Numbered from the stretch's first letter, positions 35,308 to 48,534 are shown. The stretch is 64,000 nucleotides of DNA from Spinacia oleracea (GCF_020520425.1 NC_079492.1:103389157-103453156); one strand, 5' to 3'. Program-made: numbers and translations. Notes: generated from the sequence alone by a model not told the origin.

Positions 35308-38300
35308 CCATTTAGTTCCAGCCTTGAAAGGACTTAAAACAAACTAGATGACCCTACAACTAATGTAGCATTGCCATGCTTCATTTCCCACTTGTAGGCC
35401 ATTAGTGTAGCCTAGCTTCCATTATTTGAGTTATTGCCGAAGTAAGAACCTCAAGCGGTATATGATACCAAGGAAGTTTGATTGCTAGGTCACTTCTCTT
35501 TAAACATAAACTTATAGGTAGAACCGGAATCGTAAATTCCTTTCATTTGTTCCTTTGTTTTCCTATTTCTTGTACCCTTTCTTATAGTCTTAAGAATTGA
35601 ATTCTCTAGTGTTGACTTTTATACTTTGTTAGACATGTCCAATGTCATTTTATCAAAGTTCTTACCATTTATGTTGAATATTCTGTTTCAACTAGATGAT
35701 CTTACCAGAAGCTTCTAAAGTTCTCTAAGCATCGATCTATTCGAATGTCTAGGGACTAGACTCATTCGAGAATTAAATGGAAAAAATATTTTAGGTTGTT
35801 AACCATTGGTAAAGCTGAGCGTTTAAACTCAATGCTTTATGATCTCAAAACTACATTGTATTTTGAATTCACAAGCACCAATCGGTTTGCCATTGACTTT
35901 GATATTCGAAAAACAACCATAAAAGTCGCTAAAAGAAACGTACATTTAAATTGCTCATTTTCTCTCATTTCCGTGAATCGTTCTTGGATTCACTACCAAT
36001 CGAGGAAATTTATTGTTACCTTTCTAAAAGGATTTATTGCAGTGCAAGATATTTAATTATAAACAATAATTATAACATTCATTGAAGCATGCAAAGTCTA
36101 AACATTTATCATGAATAATAACTTGAAAATGAAAGCAATCATGCAATTTAAACAAGTCATTAGCATTTTATTCGAATTATGTGTTCCGGCAGGTGTGAAT
36201 AAAATGATTCCAAGACCCTAAAACCATTGAAGAATTAAGCACAGTTTGTCGACTCAATTCTAAAACATTTTAGGTAAGCAAAAGCCTTTTGCTAATAGTC
36301 TAGAAACTACTCTTGGTTGATAGGTACGTCTAAGAACTTATTAGGTAAACCTATCGATTTTGCCACGACATAAAATGACTCCTTACTTATATCGTTGAGT
36401 TTCACCAAAACTAACATGTACTCACAATTATTTGTGTACCTTGCCCCTTTAGGACCAATAAGTAACACCTCACTGAGCGAAAACTATTACTAGATTGATG
36501 TAAAGGATATCCAAGCAAGTGTATATTTTGGCATGGCACCTTTTAACTCAATTTTTAAGTTTGGAACTTAAGGCTCTTACTATGTTGGTTAGATTTTAAG
36601 TGAACTAAAATCCTTAATCATGCAACATAATCAAGCCGCGATCTCATGCATAATTAAGACATATTTAAAGCAATAAATAACTTAAAGCATGCATAAGATA
36701 AATGTGATCTAGTATGGCCCGACTTCATCTTGAAGCTTTAACTTCAAAGTCCGTCTTGAAAATCTCCGTGGGAGGCACCATTTTCTTCAAATAGGATAAG
36801 CTATAATTAAAACTAATTACAACTATTTGATGGTACGCAGACCATATTTGAATTGAAAAACAACTTTGGTACTTTAGACCAATTACATTCAAATTAATGG
36901 TACGCAGACCATATTTTCTATCCTATTTGGGCCATACTAGTCACTTCATAACCTGCAAAACAGTACATATACAATATATGCAATTCACCCATTCATTAAC
37001 ATGAATGGCCCACATAGCTGGTTAGTAAAACACATTATGCATCACACAAACATTTGCAGCAATTAATCAAGGGCACCAATAATCTACAAATTATTCAGTC
37101 CTTATTAATTCTAATCAAGTTGTTTTAACCTTAAGGATTTGTAGACCTAATCAAGAGTATATAACTAAAAAGGGCTCCCACTTAAACCAATAAATTCATA
37201 TGCTTTACTAATTTTAAACATAAAAATGTATTTCTAGTCTAACCGGAAACATACAAATTTAATTAAAATTTAAAGCTCATATAAATTTATAATTGAATCC
37301 AAAAAGTTTAATTTAATTTCAGTCGTATTTAAATTAATTCATGATTTTAATTTTAGTAAAATAATTAGAATAAATAAAATTTATTATAATCACAATATTC
37401 AAAATTAAAATCCAAGAAAATAATTTAAATTATTAATTTTAAAATTAATTAAAATTACGTAAACTGAAAATTTCAAATTAAAATTTCAAAACGATTTAAT
37501 CGCAACGCAACAATCCTACGCAACGCACGCCCATGGGCCACACGCACACAGCCATCGCTGGCCATGTGCGCGCAGCCCATGCGCTGCGTCGCATCGCTGC
37601 TGCTCACCATCGCAAGGCATCACGCGAGCTGGTGTTCGCTGCGCGCGCCAGCGCTCGACGCAACAAGCATGCTGCCGCAGCCCATCGCTGGGCGCAGCGC
37701 TCGTCGCACGTCGCAACAAGCAAGCTGCTTGCCATCGCTGGGCGCAGCGCTCGTCGCACGTCGCAACAAGCACGCTTCTTGCCATCGCTGGGCGCAGCGC
37801 TCATCGCACATCGCAACAAGCATGCTGCACGCCATCGTTGGGCGCAGCGCTTGTCGCACGCACAATAGCGCTCGCTGCGCGCGAGCGATCGATGCTGGGC
37901 GTAGCACTCGTGGCACGCGAGCTTGCGCTCGCTGCGCGCGAGGCTCCGCACGCTTGCGCGAGGCAGTGCGCGCTGTGGCGCAGCTCGCTTGCTGCCCACA
38001 CGCGACTGCTCGTGCCTTGCTCTCGCCCTCGCCCATTCGCCCATTGCACACAGCCCACGACACAAGGCAGGGGTGCTGCCTTGTGCTCGTGCACCATGGC
38101 CTTGCTCATTGCATTCGTACCGCATGGGCGACGAGCTCCCTTGCTCGTCGTCACATGCCCGCACTATACAACACCCCTTAAGGGTAACACGTAGCGTCCA
38201 TTGCTTTTCGCGTGCAAGTTATATGAGCGAATCGCATAAAATTTTAAATTTTATATTCAAAATTAATGACAAATTAATAAATAATATTAATTTCATAATT

Positions 38301-38958
38301 TTAGGGCGAAAAATCAAAAATTTATTATTTAATTGATTTCCGATTAACATGGATTCAAGTCTAGGTCATAAAAATTTAAAATTTAACATAAATTTACAAT
38401 TTTAATGGTGGTTTTTAATCATAGGTATCTAATTAAATTATAACTAATTATGAAAATCAAATTAATTCTAAATTATTCCAATTTTCAACAAATTAATCAT
38501 AATTACAAATTAGATTGCATAATTAACAAGGCTAGGCATTCAAACTTGTTAAACATATACAGTAGGTCAATCAAAAATTCAAGATTTATCAACAAGAATC
38601 GCAAATATTTAATTTAACATCTTAAATTTACGAAATTTTGCATTCGAAAAACTAAAACCTCCGAAAAGTCATAGTTAGGCTTCGAATTTGAGAATTCTGG
38701 GTTCGGCCGAAAAAGACTATTTTTATCAAAATTTTAAAATGCCTTTTACATGCGGAATTGACACAAAAATCACTCGATTTGGATGAGTAACGAAGAAACT
38801 GCCGAAAAACTGCGTACGTATAATTAAATAAACGCAATTTGCAATTAATTAACAATTACGAAAATTAATCACCCCTTTTTAATTCTTGCAAATTTGTAAT
38901 ATTTAACCATGTTTATGCAATTTAGATTATGAAAATAATAAGAGGCTCGTGATACCAC
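35308..38958 (-). other. Interior of element A, 5' half
   Basis: Minus-strand leader and interior, AT-rich with no intact gene, inverted and collinear with about 43243-46737 of copy B. It includes a GC-rich island (37500-38200) with 50-bp tandem repeats, a twice-occurring GGTACGCAGACCATATTT (36831 and 36898), and the primer-binding site complement GGCTCGTGATACCA (38944-38957). Confidence 0.8.
37500..38200. repeat. GC-rich island with 50-bp tandem repeats (element A)
   Basis: Three full 50-bp units start at 37681, 37731 and 37781 (CCATCGCTGGGCGCAGCGCT, then TCGTCGCACGTCGCAACAAG and a variable 10 bp), with a partial fourth at 37831. The surrounding 700 bp is rich in GCGC and CGCTCG words. Overlapping open frames appear in five or more frames, so coding is unlikely. 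Confidence 0.85.
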
Positions 38959-40351
38959 TGTTAGGTTATGATTCATATGACAAAACATAAATCATGCGGA
39001 AAAACCATAAATCCAGGAAAGCATATTATTTACACATAATCATTTAGCATAGTTTAGAAGCATACACTTTGTTGCGTGCCTTCCCTAGCTGCGCCCGAAC
39101 CGAACAAGAACAAGTCTTTAGGACTCCAAGTGTCGTCCCTCCGTAGATAGTCCACCGCACGTCCGGATCCGCCTTAAGCTTGACCAACTAGAATCGCCCT
39201 TAAGGTACTTAGAATTTTCGGCTAGTATAGGCAATTGTATGACTGAATTTTGCTCTCAAAAATCACTTTGAATACTTGAATACTCTATGTAAAATAATGA
39301 CCCTAGGCCTTTATTTATAGAGGTATGGAAAGGGAATCGTAATCCTATTAGGATACGAATTAATTAAACTAGAATCCTAATAGAATTCTTATTTAATTAA
39401 TTCATCCTTTTAGTTTTAGGAATTTAATCATTAGTCGAAACCTGATAGCTTTAGGATTCGTATAGCACACCAACACACACGCACGCACAGCAGCCCACGA
39501 GGGGCGCCATGCGCGCGCGCAGCCTGCGAACTCGCAGCCCATTGCCACAAGCCCACACGCTGCCGCAGCCTTGGCGCGCGTTGGGCCTGCCTTGCGGTGG
39601 GCCTGACGCAACCTTGGCTGGTGCGTTTGTGGCGCGCTGGCTTGCTGGGCGATGGCCCGGCTTCGTGCTGGGCCTTCGTCTGGCAGGCCTCGTCCGATGC
39701 TAATTCGTACGATACGCTTCCGATTAATTTCCCGATTCCGGAATTCATTTCCGATACGAACAATATTTAATATTTCCGATTCCGGAATTAATTTCCGTTT
39801 CGAAAAAATATTTAATATTTCCGTTTCCGGAATTATTTTCCGATTCCGATAATATTTCCGATTCTGGCAATATTTCCGTTTCCGGCAATATTTCCGATTC
39901 CGGCAATATTTCCATTTCCGATAATATTTTCCGATACGTACCATGTTTCCGTTTCCGGCAACATCTACGACTTGGATAATATTCATATTTCCGATACGAT
40001 CCATATTTCCGTTTCCGGCAATATCATCGTTTCCGGAGCATTCATTTCTTGCCTGTGACGATCTCAGCTCCCACTGAAACCAAGATCCGTCGATTCCGAA
40101 TATCCATAGATGGAGTATTTAATGCCATTAAATACTTGATCCGTTTACGTACTATTTGTGTGACCCTACGGGTTCAGTCAAGAGTAAGTTGTGGATTAAT
40201 ATCATTAATTCCACTTGAACTGAAGCGGCCTCTAGCTAGGCATTCAGCTCACTTGATCTCACTGAATTATTAACTTGTTAATTAATACTGAACCGCACTT
40301 ATTAGACTTAACATAGAATGCATACTTGGACCAAGGGCATTATTTCCTTCA
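38959..40351 (-). repeat. 5' LTR of element A
   Basis: 1,393 bp. On the minus strand it begins TGAAGGAAATAATGCCC and ends AACCTAACA. TATA box CTATAAATAAAGG complement at 39308-39320; CCGGAAACGGAAATA-like array at about 39720-40045. Confidence 0.95.
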
Positions 40352-40356
40352 GGATG
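40352..40356. repeat. Target site duplication of LTR element A (right)
   Basis: GGATG, partner of 17567-17571. Confidence 0.95.
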
Positions 40357-40759
40357 CACCTAGCCTTCCGGTGGCATCTGGCCTTTGTTGAAAGTAAACA
40401 TTACTTTCTCTTAACTGGTTAACAATGCGTGTGAACACATTTTTACGCATGCGAAATCGTCGGAGAAACATATCGTCTGTGTACAATGGTCCGGGACTAA
40501 AGTAGTCGTTATATAGCCGTATATCAGCATCTTCTCGATCTCTTGGTACATACCACCTTTGGTACGTAGGTTCAGGAGTGAAGGGGACCTGATAAGTAGA
40601 AGTTACCAGGGGAACAAAAAATGTATTGATCGCTTCCTCGATCAATTTATCTTCTTTTCGCCTTTCAGTAATTGATTCATGCCACTCTACAAAGTCGTTC
40701 ACCATGTAGTCAAATAACCCTGAACTAGATGAACTAGAAGAATTTGAATCAGAGTTCAT

Positions 40760-41382
40760 TTGTTATATTTTTTTTGTTGAGAGGAGGAGAATGTTTTGTT
40801 GCAGAAATGATACTTATATTTGTGTGTTGAACTATGAAGTAAAACCCCCTTATATAGACCTTGTGAAATAATTCAAAGCAAATAACTATTGTTTATGATG
40901 TACGGCACAAAAGTATAACAAATGTGATTTTTGATAAGGTTTACAGATTTTCTTCATTGATAAATCAATAAATGGGGAACCAACTCCAAAAGATTAGAGT
41001 TCTGATAAGGTTTGTAGATTTCTTTTGTGTGACCATTCAATGTATGGGCACACATAACTGTAAAAGATGATAATTTTCTGACAATTCAATGTATCAAATG
41101 TGACAATTCAATATATCAAATGTGACAATTCAATGTAGCATGCAGTAAATTTTGCAGGTGTATAGAATATTTCTCATTGTGGAGTTAGTATTAATGATAT
41201 TACTATTTGCAAGAAATAATTTTTAAAGTTAAGATAAATAGAGAAATTATAATAAAAACATGAACTTCATTACATTAAGAAATAACAATAAAATATTACA
41301 AAGGAAATTTAAAACAATAAAGGTAACATTACATCAATTAAAACTAATATAGATAGTTTGGCTAACTTAATTGATGTCTAAA
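40760..41382. other. Harbinger intergenic region between accessory gene and transposase
   Basis: AT-rich, no gene. A 22-bp unit TGACAATTCAATGTATCAAA(TG) occurs about three times in tandem at 41080-41145. As the leader of the transposase gene it would contain its promoter. Confidence 0.7.
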
Positions 41383-41859
41383 CTAGCCTAAAAGATGTGC
41401 AAATTCTTGCTTTAATTTCAGATAACTTTCTTTTTCGTCTTCAGATAGATTTGGTTTTGCAAGAAGGACACTGAATAACTTGAACCTCTTTTCCCCCTCT
41501 TTTATCCGAGCTTTGATGGCATCTCGTTCCTTTTGATACTCGAGCATACGTTCCTCTACATCAATACGCCTCTCGTCAACATCTTTGTGTTTTCCTTTTA
41601 TCACATTCATCTCTGACAGGGCTTGAGTAAAAGACTCTAAATTTTGAATTTCAGAACTACCAACATTTTGAATACCAGAACTAGCAACAGATTTACCTTT
41701 CCTTTTTGTTTTTTTCACCCCATCAGGACGTCGACGACGAGTACGAGTTATTGGACCTTCATCAGTTGGAGTATCAGGTTCTGATCTTTTCGAACTGCCA
41801 CCACCACTAGAAGGTACTTCTAGGTCTATTGGTCTCCATTTGTCTAAGTCTCTCAACAT

Positions 41860-41864
41860 CTCCC
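41860..41864. repeat. Target site duplication of LTR element B (left)
   Basis: CTCCC, repeated at 52130-52134. Confidence 0.95.
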
Positions 41865-42179
41865 TGAAGGAAATAATGCCCTTGGTCCAAGTATGCATTC
41901 TATGTTAAGTCTAATAAATGCGGTTCAGTATTAATTAACAAGTTAATAATTCAGTGAGATCAAGTGAGCTGAATGCCTAGCTAGAGGCCGCTTCAGTTCA
42001 AGTGGAATTAATGATATTAATCCACAGCTTACTCTTGACTGAACCCGTAGGGTCACACAAATAGTACGTAAACGGATCAAGTATTTAATGGCATTAAATA
42101 CTCCATCTATGAATATTCGGAACCGACGGATCTTGGTTTCAGTGGGAGCTAAGATCGTCACAGGCAAGAAATGAATACT

Positions 42180-42495
42180 CCGGAAACGATGATATTGCCG
42201 GAAACGGAAATATGGATCGTATCGGAAATATGAATATTATCCAAGTCGTAGATGTTGCCGGAAACGGAAACATGGTACGTATCGGAAAATATTATTGGAA
42301 ATGGAAATATTACCAGAATCGGAAATATTGCCGGAAACGGAAATATTGTCAGAATCGGAAATATTACCGGAATCGGAAAATAATTCCGGAAACGGAAATA
42401 TTAAATATTTGTTCGAAACGGAAATTAATTCCGGAATCGGAAATATTAAATATTGTTCGTATCGGAAATAAATTCCGGAACTGGAAATTTAATCG
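42180..42495. repeat. CGGAAA-rich short tandem array in LTR B
   Basis: Imperfect units of about 14-17 bp built from CGGAAACGGAAATATT and CGGAATCGGAAATATTA, upstream of the LTR TATA box. The same array occurs in all four LTRs of elements A and B. The 'MDRIGNMNII...' type frames across it are translations of the repeat. Confidence 0.85.
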
Positions 42496-42879
42496 GAAGC
42501 GTATCGTACGAATTAGCATCGGACGAGGCCTGCCGGACGAAGGCCCAGCACGAAGCCGGGCCATCGCCCAGCAAGCACGCGCGCCACAAGCCCAGCCAAG
42601 GCAGCGCCCAGGCCTACCGCAAGGCAGGCCCAGCGCGCGCCAAGGCCACGGATGCGTGGGCCGCGCTGCATGGGCTGCTGCTCGCACGCGCATGGGCAGC
42701 CCTTGTGGCTGCCGTGTGTGTGTGAGTCTGTGCTCATGCGTGATTCCTAAATCTACAAGTGTTAGTGTATGATTAAATTTCTATTCCTAATTGGATAAAT
42801 TAATTAATAGAATTCATGTAGGATTCTAATTTCAATTAATTCGTATCCTACTAGGATTACGATTCCTTTTCCATAACTC

Positions 42880-42887
42880 TATAAATA
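42880..42887 (+). promoter_or_regulatory. TATA box of element B 5' LTR
   Basis: TATAAATA within CTCTATAAATAAAGGCC, downstream of the CGGAAA array. Identical in the 3' LTR near 51767. Confidence 0.65.
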
Positions 42888-43243
42888 AAGGCCTAGGGGT
42901 CATTATTTATACAACAAGTTTTAAGTATTCAAAACTAAGATTTTTAAGCAGAAAAATCAGCCAATATTCTTGCCTACCTAACCGAAAATATTAGAACCTT
43001 AAGGGCGATTCTAGTTGGTCAATCTTAAGGCGGATCCGGACGTGCTGTGGACTATCTACGGAGGGACGACACTTGGAGTCCTAAAGACTTGTTCTTGTTC
43101 GGTTCGGGCGCAGCTAGGGAAGGCACGCAACAAAGAGTATGCATCTAAACTATGCTAAATGATTATGTGTAAATAATATGTTTCCTGGCTTTATGGTTTT
43201 TCCGCATGATTTATGAACTGTCATATGAATCATAACCTAACAG

Positions 43244-43257
43244 TGGTATCACGAGCC
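43244..43257 (+). other. Primer-binding site of element B
   Basis: TGGTATCACGAGCC. Plant Copia elements normally use the initiator tRNA-Met complement TGGTATCAGAGC. Here an extra C follows TGGTATCA. Element A has the same variant (38944-38957, complement). Confidence 0.7.
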
Positions 43258-43999
43258 CCTTATTATTTTCATAATCTAAATTGCATGAACATGGTTAAAT
43301 ATTACAAATTTGCAAGAATTAAAAGGGGTGATTAATTTTCGTAATTGTTAATTAATTGCAAATTGCGTTTATTTAATTATACGTACGCAGTTTTTCGGCA
43401 GTTTCTTCGTTACTCATCCAAATCGAGTGATTTTTGTGTCAATTCCGCATGTAAAAGGCATTCTAAAATTTTGACAAAAATAGTATTTTTCTGCCGAACC
43501 CAGAATTCTCAAATTCGAAGCCTAACTATGACTTTTCGAAGGTTTTAGTTTTTCGAATGCAAAATTTCGTAAATTTAAGATGTTAAATTAAATATTTGCG
43601 ATTCTTGTTGATAAATCTTGAATTTTTGATTGACCTACTGCATATGTTTAACAAGTTTGAATGCCTAGTCTTGTTAATTATGCAATCTAATTTGTAATTA
43701 TGATTAATTTGTTGAAAATTAGAATAATTTAGAATTAATTTGATTTTCATAATTAATTGTAATTTAATTAGAAACCTATGATTAAAAACCACCATAAAAA
43801 TTGTAAATTTACGATAAATTTTAAATTTTTATGACCTAGACTTGAATCCATAACAATCGGAAATCAATTGGATAATAAATTTTCGATTTTTTCGCCCTAA
43901 AATTATGAAATTAATATTATTTATTAATTTGTCATTAATTTTAAATATAAATTTTAAATTTTTATGCGATTCGTTCATAAAACTTGCACGCACGAAGCA

Positions 44000-44530
44000 A
44001 TGGACGCTTCGTGTTACCCTTAAGGGGTGTTGTATAATGCGGGCATGCGACGACGAGCAAGGGAGCTCGTCGCCCGTGCGGCACGAATGCAATGAGCAAG
44101 GGCGTAGTGCACGAGCACAAGGCAGCAGCCCTGCCTTGTGTCGTGTGCCACGAGCAATGAACGAATGGGCATGGGCGAAGGGCGAGCCAAGGCAGTCGCG
44201 TGTGGGCAGCAAGCGAGCTGCGCCACAACGCGCGCTGCCTCGCACAAGAGCGCGCAACCTCGCGCGCAGCGAGCGCAAGCTCGCGTGCCACGAGCGCTAC
44301 GCCCAGCATTACTCGCGCGCACAGCGCGCGATGTCGCCCGCCCAGCGAGCGATGTCGCGCCCCAGCGAGCGATGGCTCGCGCGCCCAGCGAGCGATGTCG
44401 CGCGCAGCGAGCACCAATGCGTGCGGAGGCTTGCGATAGGGAAGCAGCAGCTATGCGACGAGCGCATGGGCTGCGCGCACATGGCCAGCAATGGCTGTGT
44501 GCGTACGGTCCATGGGCGTGCAACGCGTAG
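44000..44530. repeat. GC-rich island of element B
   Basis: Rich in GCGCGC and CCAGCGAGCGATGTCGC units (tandem at about 44335-44415). It is the counterpart of 37500-38200 in element A but lacks A's 50-bp repeats, so the island diverges much faster than the flanks. A frame starting MRACDDEQGSSSP is shared by both copies over its first third, then departs. Confidence 0.8.
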
Positions 44531-47500
44531 GGTGTTTGCGTTACGATTAGATCGTTTTGAATGTTTAATTTGAAAATTTCAGTTCACGTAATTTTAATTA
44601 ATTTTAAAATTAATAATTTGAATTATTTTCTTGGATTTTAATTTTGAATATTATAATTATAATAAATATTATTTATTCTAATTATTTTACTAAAATTAAA
44701 ATCATGAATTAATTTAAATACGACTGAAATTAAATTAAATTTTTGGATTCAATTATAAATTGATATGAGCTTTAAATTTTAATTAAATTTGTATGTTTCC
44801 GGTTGGACTAGAAATACATTTTTATGTTTAAAATTGGTAAAGCATATGAATTTATTGGTTTAAGTGGGAGCGCTTTTTAGTCATAAACTCTTGATTAGGT
44901 CTACAAATCCTTAAGGTTAAAACAACTTGATTAGAATTAATAAGGACTGAATAATTGGTAGATTATTGGTGCCCTTGATTAATTGCTGCAAATGTTTACG
45001 TGATGCATAATGTGTTTTACTAACCAGCTATGTGGGCCATTCATGATAATGAATGGGTGAATGGTATATATTGTATATGTACTGTTTTGCAGGTTATGAA
45101 GTGACTAGTATGGCCCAAATAGGATAGAAAATATGGTCTGCGTACCATTAATTTGAATGTAATTGGTCTAAAGTACCAAAGTTATTTTTCAATTCAAATA
45201 TGGTCTGCGAACCATCAAATAGTTGTAATTAGTTATAGCTTATCCTATTTGAAGAAAATGGTGCCTCCCACGGAGATTTTCAAGACGGACTTTGAAGTCA
45301 AAGCTTCAAGATGAAGTCGGGCCATACTAGATCACAAATATCTTATGCATGTTTTAAGTTATTTATTGTTTTAAATATGTCTTAAAATGCATGAGATCAA
45401 AAGCTTGATTATGTTGCATGATTAAGGATTTTAGTTCACTTAAAATCTAACCAACATAGTAAGAGCCTTAAGTTCCAAACTTAAAAATTGAGTTAAAAGG
45501 TGCCATGCCAAAATATACACTTGCTTGGATATCCTTTACATCAATCTAGTAATAGTTTTCGCTCAGCGAGGTGTTACTTATTGGTCCTAAAGGGGCAAGG
45601 TACACAAATAATTGTGAGTACATGTTAGTTTTGGTGAAACTCAACGATATAAGTAAGGAGTCCTTTTATGTCGTGGCAAATTCGATAGGTTTACCTAATA
45701 AGTTCTTAGACGTACCTATCAACCAAGAATAGTTTCTAGACTATTAGCAAAAGGCTTTTGCTTACCTAAGATGTTTTAGGATTAAGTCGACAAACCGTGC
45801 TTAGTTCTTCAATGATTTTAGGATCTTGGAATCATTTTATTCACACCTGCCGGAACAATAAAATCGAATAAAATGCTAATAACTTGTTTGAATTGCATGG
45901 TTGCTTTAATTTCAAGTTATTATTCATGATAAATGTTTAGACTTTGCATGCTTCAATGTATGTTTTAATTATTGTTTATAATTAAATATCTTGCACTGCA
46001 ATAAATCCTTTTAGAAAGGTAACAGTAAATTTCCTCGATTGGTAGTGAATCCAAGAACGATTCACGGAAATGAGAGAAAGTGAGCAATTTAAAATGTACG
46101 TTTCTTATATCGACTTTTATGGTTGTTTTCGAGTATCAAAGTCGAATGGCAAACCGATTGGTGCTTGTGAATTCAAAATACAATGTGGTTTTGAGATCAT
46201 AAAGCATTGAGTTTAAACGCTCAGCTTTACCAATGGTTAACAACCTAAAATCCTTTTTCCATTTAATTCTCGAATGAGTCTAGTTCCTAGACATTCGAAT
46301 AGATCGATGCTTAGAGAACTTTAGAAGCTTCTGGTAAGATCATCTAGTTGAAACAGAATATTCAACATAAATTAAAATGGTAAAGAACCTTGTTGGTGAC
46401 ATTGGACATGTCTAACAAAGTATAAAAGTCAACACTAAAGAATTCAATTCTTAAGACTATAAGAAAGGGTACAAGAAATAGGAAAACGAGGAACAAATGA
46501 AAGGAATTTACGATTCCGTTTCTACCTATAAATTTATGTTTAAAGAGAAGTGACCTAGCAATCAAACTTCCTTGGTATCATATACCGCTTGAGGTTCTTA
46601 CTTCGGTAATAACTCAAATAATGGAAGCTAGGATACACTAATGACCTACAAGTGGGAAATGAAGCATGGCAATGCTACATTAGTTGTAGGGTCATCTAGT
46701 TTGTTTTAAGTCCTTTCAAAGGCTGGAACTTAATGGCTATTTTGTTCCATAATCAGCATACCTAAATTTCTGCTTCAAACACAGAAAGACTTACATTTAG
46801 AAGAACAAAAACAATGCTTGTTTGTTTGTTTATTTGAATGAAATGGTCAATTACTGGTTGAGTCAATATGCTTGATTAAAACAAACAACTCTTTAAAGAA
46901 CTTTACTAGGTTCAAATCAAACCCTTGATTTGAGTTCCATTAAATCTTTGGCATTGTTGCTTAGACCATATCAACAAGTTAACATTCATAAGCTCTATTT
47001 TGATGGACTTTTGAAAGTTGGTTGATTTCTAGATCAACTTAAGACAAGCTAGTCTTACTTGTTGAAAGTAACAAAGAATATGAACTATTGTTAGAACGCC
47101 TAGACAAAGAGTTCAAAGCTAAAGAAAGGTTTTATGACTTTATTATTTCACATGGATTTGAGTGAATATAGGTTTATTTACTCAAATGTGATATAAGTTG
47201 AATCTGTTTGGCTAGTTCAAAGATTCAGAAGTATAAAATCCACTCGGCAAGAAATCATAAAGATCTAGGTTAGATCATGTTGATGATTACTTGAGACCAA
47301 ATATGATCATCAATGATTGTGTGTTGTAATTTCACAATCTAGCTCCATAAGATATGGCATATCTACGTTGGAATGATCGAAGTCAATTAGTACTTGATTC
47401 GATCAATGATGAATCATAAAGACTTTTCCTATAATTTCTAAAAATGCTCAACTACCACCAAACTAAACCAAATTCGTCAAAGCTATTGAAAAGTAATTTC

Positions 47501-48207
47501 AGGATATCTTTTCAATTATATATATCTAAAGAGTTGCTAAACTCAGTGGGAGCTTAGTGTTTGTTATTCAACAAACTAAGGCCCAAGTCTAGATATATGT
47601 TTCATTGTGATTTATTCAAATGAGACACAAGGGTATTGTTTCTACCACGAATTTTTGAGAACATAATGTTTGTTTGCTCGAAATAATGTCCTTTTGGAGA
47701 TTCGTTTCCAAAATGACAAGTGGGAGAAAATAGACCTCGAAAGTTTTCGAGGCGAACAACAAACATAAACGGACATTCCGGAGGCTTTTCGAAGTTCTTC
47801 AGAAAATCCGAACTTATTCTGAAAGGACTTTAGAAGTAGCTTTTAAAGAATAGACATCTCTTAGAAGACTTTACAAGTGCTTCAAGGAGAATAGAATATT
47901 CAAAGGACTCTCAAAGTGCCTGTTGATATTCTATTGTTTGATGTTCTATACCCAAGTAGGCATAGAGTTCAAGTCACTGGAACTATGAGATTCTTCTATT
48001 AGATAGTAAGGAAACATAGAGTTCTGGTCAATGAAACTATGAGATTCTTCTATTCGATAGTGAAGAAACCTACAACTTGCAGTCAAACTATTATCATGTA
48101 GATTAATGAGTTTATGACTTGTAAGAAAGCTATGACGAAACCTAGATTCCCTAAAATGGTTAGAGGCCATAAAACATACTCAATGTTTTGATGACAAAAT
48201 TGAAATT

Positions 48208-48534
48208 TTGTTGATTTGCAAGAATAGTTTCACACCTATTGGTTGCAAGTTTGTTTTAAGGATAAAAACCATCAAACATGGAATTGTGTTCACACACAAA
48301 GCTAGATTAGTTGCTAAAGGTTACAAGCAAATTCATGGCATGGATTGTGTTGAAACCTCATGCAAAATCGTAATGCTTAAGTCTATAATTCAAGCAATGA
48401 TTGCATATTGGTACATATGGCAATTGGATGACAAAACGTATTCCTCAATCAAATGTTGGAATAAACTATGTACATGGTATGTCATAGGATTTGTGGATCC
48501 AAATAAATGCTTGAAAAGGAAAGCTAGCTTATGA
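48208..48534 (+). pseudogene. Copia reverse transcriptase remnant (element B)
   Basis: 108 codons with IGCKFVLRIK, KARLVAKGYKQIHGMDCVE, MLKSIIQAM and WQLDDKT, the beginning of a Copia RT domain (the last corresponding to the usual WQMDVKTAFL). The frame then diverges, and the YVDD motif and all other pol domains are absent. Confidence 0.8.

Larger units (their letters stand above)
17572..40351 (-). mobile_element. LTR retrotransposon A (Copia-derived, non-autonomous), containing an Athila insertion
   Basis: LTRs at 38959-40351 (5') and 17572-18966 (3'), with TG...CA ends and a GGATG target duplication. In minus-strand reading, the primer-binding site TGGTATCACGAGCC follows the 5' LTR and a purine tract AAGTGGGAGAC precedes the 3' LTR. 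Without the nested Athila element (22904-35302) it is 10,376 bp, close to sister copy B (10,265 bp). The interior is AT-rich and has no intact frame, only a broken Copia reverse transcriptase remnant (21448-21236). I saw about twenty LTR differences plus a small GC-repeat indel, so it is older than copy B. Confidence 0.93.
16739..40759 (-). pseudogene. PIF/Harbinger transposase, split by LTR element A
   Basis: The coding sequence is complement(40352..40759) plus complement(16739..17566), interrupted at a GGATG duplicated on both sides. The halves (136 codons, then 275 plus stop) are in the same phase across the insertion, giving an expected 411 residues, normal for HARBI1-type nucleases. The N-terminal part has a Ser run and the conserved PGPLYTDDMFLRRFRM and RPDATGRLGAS segments. 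The nuclease part has the catalytic triad Asp216 (GSIDCMHWEW), Asp267 (GSCNDINVL) and Glu342 (ERAFGVLQARF), joined numbering. The ATG at 40759 was chosen because it starts the frame and follows an AT-rich leader. Apart from the insertion no lesion is visible, so it was probably functional until element A arrived. Confidence 0.93.
41865..43242 (+). repeat. 5' LTR of element B
   Basis: 1,378 bp. It contains the CCGGAAACGGAAATA-like array (about 42180-42495), a GC-rich block (42515-42725) and TATAAATA at 42880-42887. Confidence 0.95.

Noticed and set aside
37516..38336. Many overlapping long frames on both strands in the GC-rich island, and similarly at 43905-44573
   Set aside because: GC-rich repeated DNA has few stops; at least six frames are open at once, and A and B do not conserve the same protein beyond a short shared beginning.
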